Of a DNA stretch of 34,460 bases, positions 32,493-34,460 are shown in pieces (position 1 is the stretch's first letter; each line of letters starts with the position of its first letter). The DNA comes from JAXHUE01 sp034189655 (GTDB lineage: Bacteria > Chloroflexota > Dehalococcoidia > E44-bin15), in NCBI GenBank assembly GCA_034189655.1, contig JAXHUE010000021.1:1-34460 (forward strand), in the 5' to 3' direction. The translations under genes were made by a program, and so were the position numbers. The notes below the pieces were generated by a model. The model searched no databases. It saw only the letters and a program-made list of their open reading frames with translations, and had not been told where the DNA came from.

Positions 32493-32521
32493 TTGACGTA
32501 AGCTCGTTGTGGCGGTATCAT
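32493..32521 (+). promoter_or_regulatory. Promoter of pyrF, predicting a leaderless mRNA
   Basis: TTGACG (32493-32498), a 17-base spacer and TATCAT (32516-32521). The GTG start of pyrF begins 6 bases after the -10, where transcription itself would start. It is back to back with the ybeY promoter, which has the same -10. Confidence 0.75.
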
Positions 32522-32527
32522 CGCCTT

Positions 32528-33361
32528 GTGAGTAACGGCTTCCTCGATAAGCTGCTCGAGGCCGCCCGCCGCAACCGCAGCCTGCTCTGCATCGGGCTCG
32601 ACCCCGACCCGGCCTTAATGCCCATCGCTGACTGCTTCCAGTTCAACCGCGCCATCGTGGATGCCACCTCTGACCTGGTCTGCGCCTACAAGCCAAACCT
32701 GGCCTTCTACGAGGCCCTGGGCATGGAGGGGCTCAAGGCGCTGGAGCGGACCATCGCCCACATCGGGGGCGCGGTGCCGGTCATCGGCGATGCCAAGCGC
32801 GGCGACATCGGGAGCACGGCGCGCCGCTACGCGCAGGCGCTCTTCGATACCTGGGGCTTCGATGCGGTCACGGTGAACCCCTACCTGGGCTACGACTCGC
32901 TGGAGCCCTTCCTGGAGCGGGCGGAGCGCGGGGTGTTCATCCTGTGCCGCACCTCCAACGCCGGCTCAGCCGACTTCCAGGCCCTGGCGCTGAAGGACAC
33001 GGGCCGGCCCCTCTTCGAGGTGGTGGCGCAGCGCGCCCAGGAGTGGGACCGCCACGGCAACGTGGGCCTGGTGGTGGGCGCTCCCTACCCCCAGGAGCTG
33101 GGACGGGTGCGCCAGCTATGCCCCGCTATGCCCATCCTCATCCCCGGCGTCGGGGCCCAGGGCGGCGAAGTCGCCGCCGCGGTGCGCTACGGTGTCGATG
33201 CCAATGGCGAGAGGGCCATCATCAGCGCCTCGCGAGGGGTGCTCTATGCCTCTGGGGGCGGCGACTTCGCCGCTGCGGCGCGGGAGAGGGCACAGGCGCT
33301 GCGCGACGAGATAGAGCGCTTTCGCGCCGCAGGCGCAGAGGGCGACCAGCGGTGGAAGTGA
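32528..33361 (+). CDS. pyrF: Orotidine 5'-phosphate decarboxylase, type 2
   Basis: PyrF makes UMP from OMP, the last step of de novo pyrimidine synthesis. The 277-residue product is of the longer type-2 subfamily: LLCIGLDPDP (19-28), AYKPNLAFYE (53-62), the catalytic DAKRGDIGSTARRYA block with Asp88, Lys90 and Asp93, and VNPYLGYDSLEPFL. The start is GTG at 32528; the frame is open further upstream but that would read through the promoter. No ribosome site precedes it, in line with a leaderless transcript. It ends in a GTGA overlap with the DUF951 gene. No other pyrimidine genes are nearby. Confidence 0.95.
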   Translation: MSNGFLDKLLEAARRNRSLLCIGLDPDPALMPIADCFQFNRAIVDATSDLVCAYKPNLAFYEALGMEGLKALERTIAHIGGAVPVIGDAKRGDIGSTARRYAQALFDTWGFDAVTVNPYLGYDSLEPFLERAERGVFILCRTSNAGSADFQALALKDTGRPLFEVVAQRAQEWDRHGNVGLVVGAPYPQELGRVRQLCPAMPILIPGVGAQGGEVAAAVRYGVDANGERAIISASRGVLYASGGGDFAAAARERAQALRDEIERFRAAGAEGDQRWK

Positions 33362-33555
33362 GGCCCGGCGACATCGTGCAGCTCAGGAAGGTGCACCCCT
33401 GTGGCAGCGACCAGTGGCAGGTGGTGCGCGTGGGTGCCGTCATCGGCATCCGCTGCCAGCGCTGCCACCGCCGCGTCACGCTGGACCGGGCTACCTTTGA
33501 GCGCAGGGTCAGGGCGGTGCTCCCCCAGGCTGGCGAGGGCGGCTCCGTGGCGTAG
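33358..33555 (+). CDS. DUF951 family small protein
   Basis: A 65-residue protein matching DUF951, a small family known from Firmicutes and Chloroflexi. Conserved features are RPGDIVQLRKVHPCGSDQW near the start, VVRVGAVIGIRCQRCHRRV with a CxxC pair, and TLDRATFERRV. Together with Cys15 the CxxC pair could bind a metal, and a nucleic-acid-binding role is often suspected, but no function is established. The GTG start overlaps the pyrF stop (GTGA, 33358-33361); another in-frame GTG lies at 33352. It may therefore be translated by coupling from the leaderless pyrF mRNA. Confidence 0.85.
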   Translation: MRPGDIVQLRKVHPCGSDQWQVVRVGAVIGIRCQRCHRRVTLDRATFERRVRAVLPQAGEGGSVA

Positions 33556-33624
33556 GGGGTAACACGTGACATAAATAAGTACGGGGAGCGGCCTCTTTCT
33601 ATAGTTATCTAGTGAGTGGCGCGG

Positions 33625-33654
33625 TTGACAATAGAGAGGGGCGTCGTATAGAAT
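33625..33654 (+). promoter_or_regulatory. Promoter of the DUF151 nuclease gene
   Basis: A perfect TTGACA (33625-33630), then either TATAGA after 16 bases or TAGAAT (33649-33654) after 18. The predicted leader is about 20-25 bases. Confidence 0.75.
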
Positions 33655-33672
33655 TGCAGGGGAGAAGTACTG

Positions 33673-33678
33673 GGAGGT
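33673..33678 (+). promoter_or_regulatory. Ribosome binding site deciding the DUF151 gene start
   Basis: GGAGGT lies 5 bases before the ATG at 33684. An upstream in-frame GTG at 33612 lies before the promoter and is ruled out. Confidence 0.75.
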
Positions 33679-33683
33679 CGGTC

Positions 33684-34217
33684 ATGATTGAGATGGCCAT
33701 CGATAGTATCCGCATGAGCCTGATGAACTATCAGAGGGTGGTTATCTTGAAGGAGAAGGAGTCGGAGCGCTACTTGCCCATCTGGATCGGCCCGTCGGAG
33801 GCCGACTCTATCGCCGTCAAGCTGCAGGATGTCTCTGTGCCCCGCCCGCTCACTCACGACCTCCTGCGCTCTGTCATCGATGCCCTGGGGGCCACGGTCA
33901 ACTCGATCATAGTGAGCGAGCTGAGAAACGATACCTTCTACGCCAAGATAATGCTCAGCACCAACGGCGAGGTCATGGAGATCGACTCTCGCCCCAGCGA
34001 CGCCATCGCCCTGGCGGTGCGGGCTCACGTCCCCATCTACGCCGACGAGGGGGTGCTCGATAAGGCGGGGATACTCCTCGACCGCGAGAGCGGCAAGCCG
34101 CTTCCTGCCTCGGAGGAGGGACAGCACTACACCGTCAACGAGGAGGAGCTGAGGAGGATGAGCGCCTTCGTCGATTTCATCGATACGCTGAACCTGGAGG
34201 ACCTGGACAAGGGATAG
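33684..34217 (+). CDS. Bifunctional nuclease family protein (DUF151)
   Basis: The 177-residue protein belongs to the DUF151/BFN family, members of which have been described with DNase and RNase activity; the fold is known from a Thermotoga structure. Conserved blocks are RVVILKEKESERYLPIWIGPSEADSIAV (17-44), RPLTHDLL (53-60), FYAKIML, and the signature IDSRPSDAIALAVRAHVPIYADEGVL. A short acidic C-terminal tail (about 146-177) follows, resembling the UVR-like extension of some relatives only loosely. It has its own promoter and may be cotranscribed with the zinc-ribbon gene 43 bases downstream. Confidence 0.93.
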   Translation: MIEMAIDSIRMSLMNYQRVVILKEKESERYLPIWIGPSEADSIAVKLQDVSVPRPLTHDLLRSVIDALGATVNSIIVSELRNDTFYAKIMLSTNGEVMEIDSRPSDAIALAVRAHVPIYADEGVLDKAGILLDRESGKPLPASEEGQHYTVNEEELRRMSAFVDFIDTLNLEDLDKG

Positions 34218-34260
34218 CCCTGGCGCACTCGGCCAGGTGCCATTGCACGGAGATACGGCT

Positions 34261-34460
34261 GTGGACGAATTCTTCATCGAGAGGTTGATGGCCACCATCA
34301 GGTGCGCCGTGTGCGGCGAGCACTACGAGGGGGCCGACATCAGGGTGCTCGGCCACCGCGATGACCTGTGGTTCTTGAGCGTATCGTGCCCCAGTTGTAA
34401 GAGCCACGGCCTGATAGCCGCGGTCATCAGGGAGGCGGACAGCGAGGAGGAGGTCTCTGA
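34261..34460 (+). CDS. Zinc-ribbon protein, partial (runs off the window)
   Basis: An open frame from GTG at 34261, with ACGGAG 8 bases upstream, continues past the window end (66 codons seen). It begins MDEFFIERLMATIRCAVCG and has a second pair SCPSCKSHG, so four cysteines (CxxC ... CxxC about 30 residues apart) form a likely zinc ribbon. An acidic segment (EADSEEE) starts at the edge. An ATG at 34288 is an alternative start. The family is not recognised; a regulatory or nucleic-acid-binding role is only a guess. Confidence 0.7.
   Translation, partial: MDEFFIERLMATIRCAVCGEHYEGADIRVLGHRDDLWFLSVSCPSCKSHGLIAAVIREADSEEEVS

Noticed and set aside
32342..32527. Upstream extension of pyrF by 62 codons
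   Set aside because: It would read through both divergent promoters and the ybeY start, and the extra residues match nothing in the PyrF family.
1..34460. CRISPR arrays, insertion sequences, prophage genes, tRNA or rRNA genes
   Set aside because: No repeat-spacer pattern, transposase, integrase, terminal inverted repeats or tRNA-like cloverleaf was recognised on reading either strand; a dedicated scan could still find a short RNA gene.

Overview
High-GC bacterial chromosome fragment, probably a metagenome-assembled contig because it holds a run of exactly 100 N. The gene content is housekeeping plus a large signalling operon. The mix points to Chloroflexota, most likely a Dehalococcoidia relative: GatCAB-type tRNA amidation genes, an EF-G paralogue, a GuaB3-type IMPDH relative, DUF951, a DUF151 nuclease, an ADP-forming acyl-CoA synthetase alpha subunit, a lone tubulin/FtsZ-like GTPase and a GAF-rich hybrid kinase. 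This placement is an inference from gene families; no rRNA or other phylogenetic marker was tested. Transcription looks like an ordinary sigma70/sigmaA system: ten promoters with TTGACA-like and TATAAT-like boxes can be read, mostly with 17-base spacers.

Layout. (1) 1-3528, minus: gatC, an acyl-CoA synthetase alpha subunit, gatA and a lipoprotein cut by the window edge. (2) 3641-5767, plus: an EF-G-like GTPase with its own promoter, converging on (3) etfB-etfA (minus, 5870-7706). (4) 7880-16275, plus: a five-gene signalling operon. It encodes an HTH-REC regulator, a membrane methyltransferase-like protein, a GH3-type acyl-adenylating enzyme, a 1350-residue multi-TM/GAF/PAS hybrid histidine kinase, and a REC-GAF-HD-GYP c-di-GMP phosphodiesterase. 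(5) 16382-17566, minus: a tubulin/FtsZ-like GTPase with an unusual AT-rich leader. (6) 17827-21102, minus: guaB3, a crotonase, and DUF1015. (7) 21268-25660, plus: rsmI with terminator, then metG-tatD-polyprenyl synthase. (8) 25661-32439, minus: ybeY, radical SAM, [100-N gap], dnaX, ybaB, a larA-like gene, recR, recO and a membrane protein. (9) 32528-34460, plus: pyrF-DUF951, a DUF151 nuclease, and a partial zinc-ribbon protein.

The strongest candidate for a new system is region 4. The kinase plus REC-HD-GYP pair resembles the RpfC/RpfG diffusible-signal pathway, but here an acyl-acid adenylating enzyme and a membrane methyltransferase-like protein are translationally coupled to the sensor. 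Other notable items are the tubulin homologue, which keeps an FtsZ-like C-terminal tail; a nickel-pincer racemase homologue lodged inside the ybaB-recR repair cluster; a CoA-ligase subunit lodged between gatC and gatA; and a divergent ybeY/pyrF promoter pair that predicts a leaderless pyrF mRNA. No tRNA, rRNA, CRISPR array, insertion sequence or prophage was seen.
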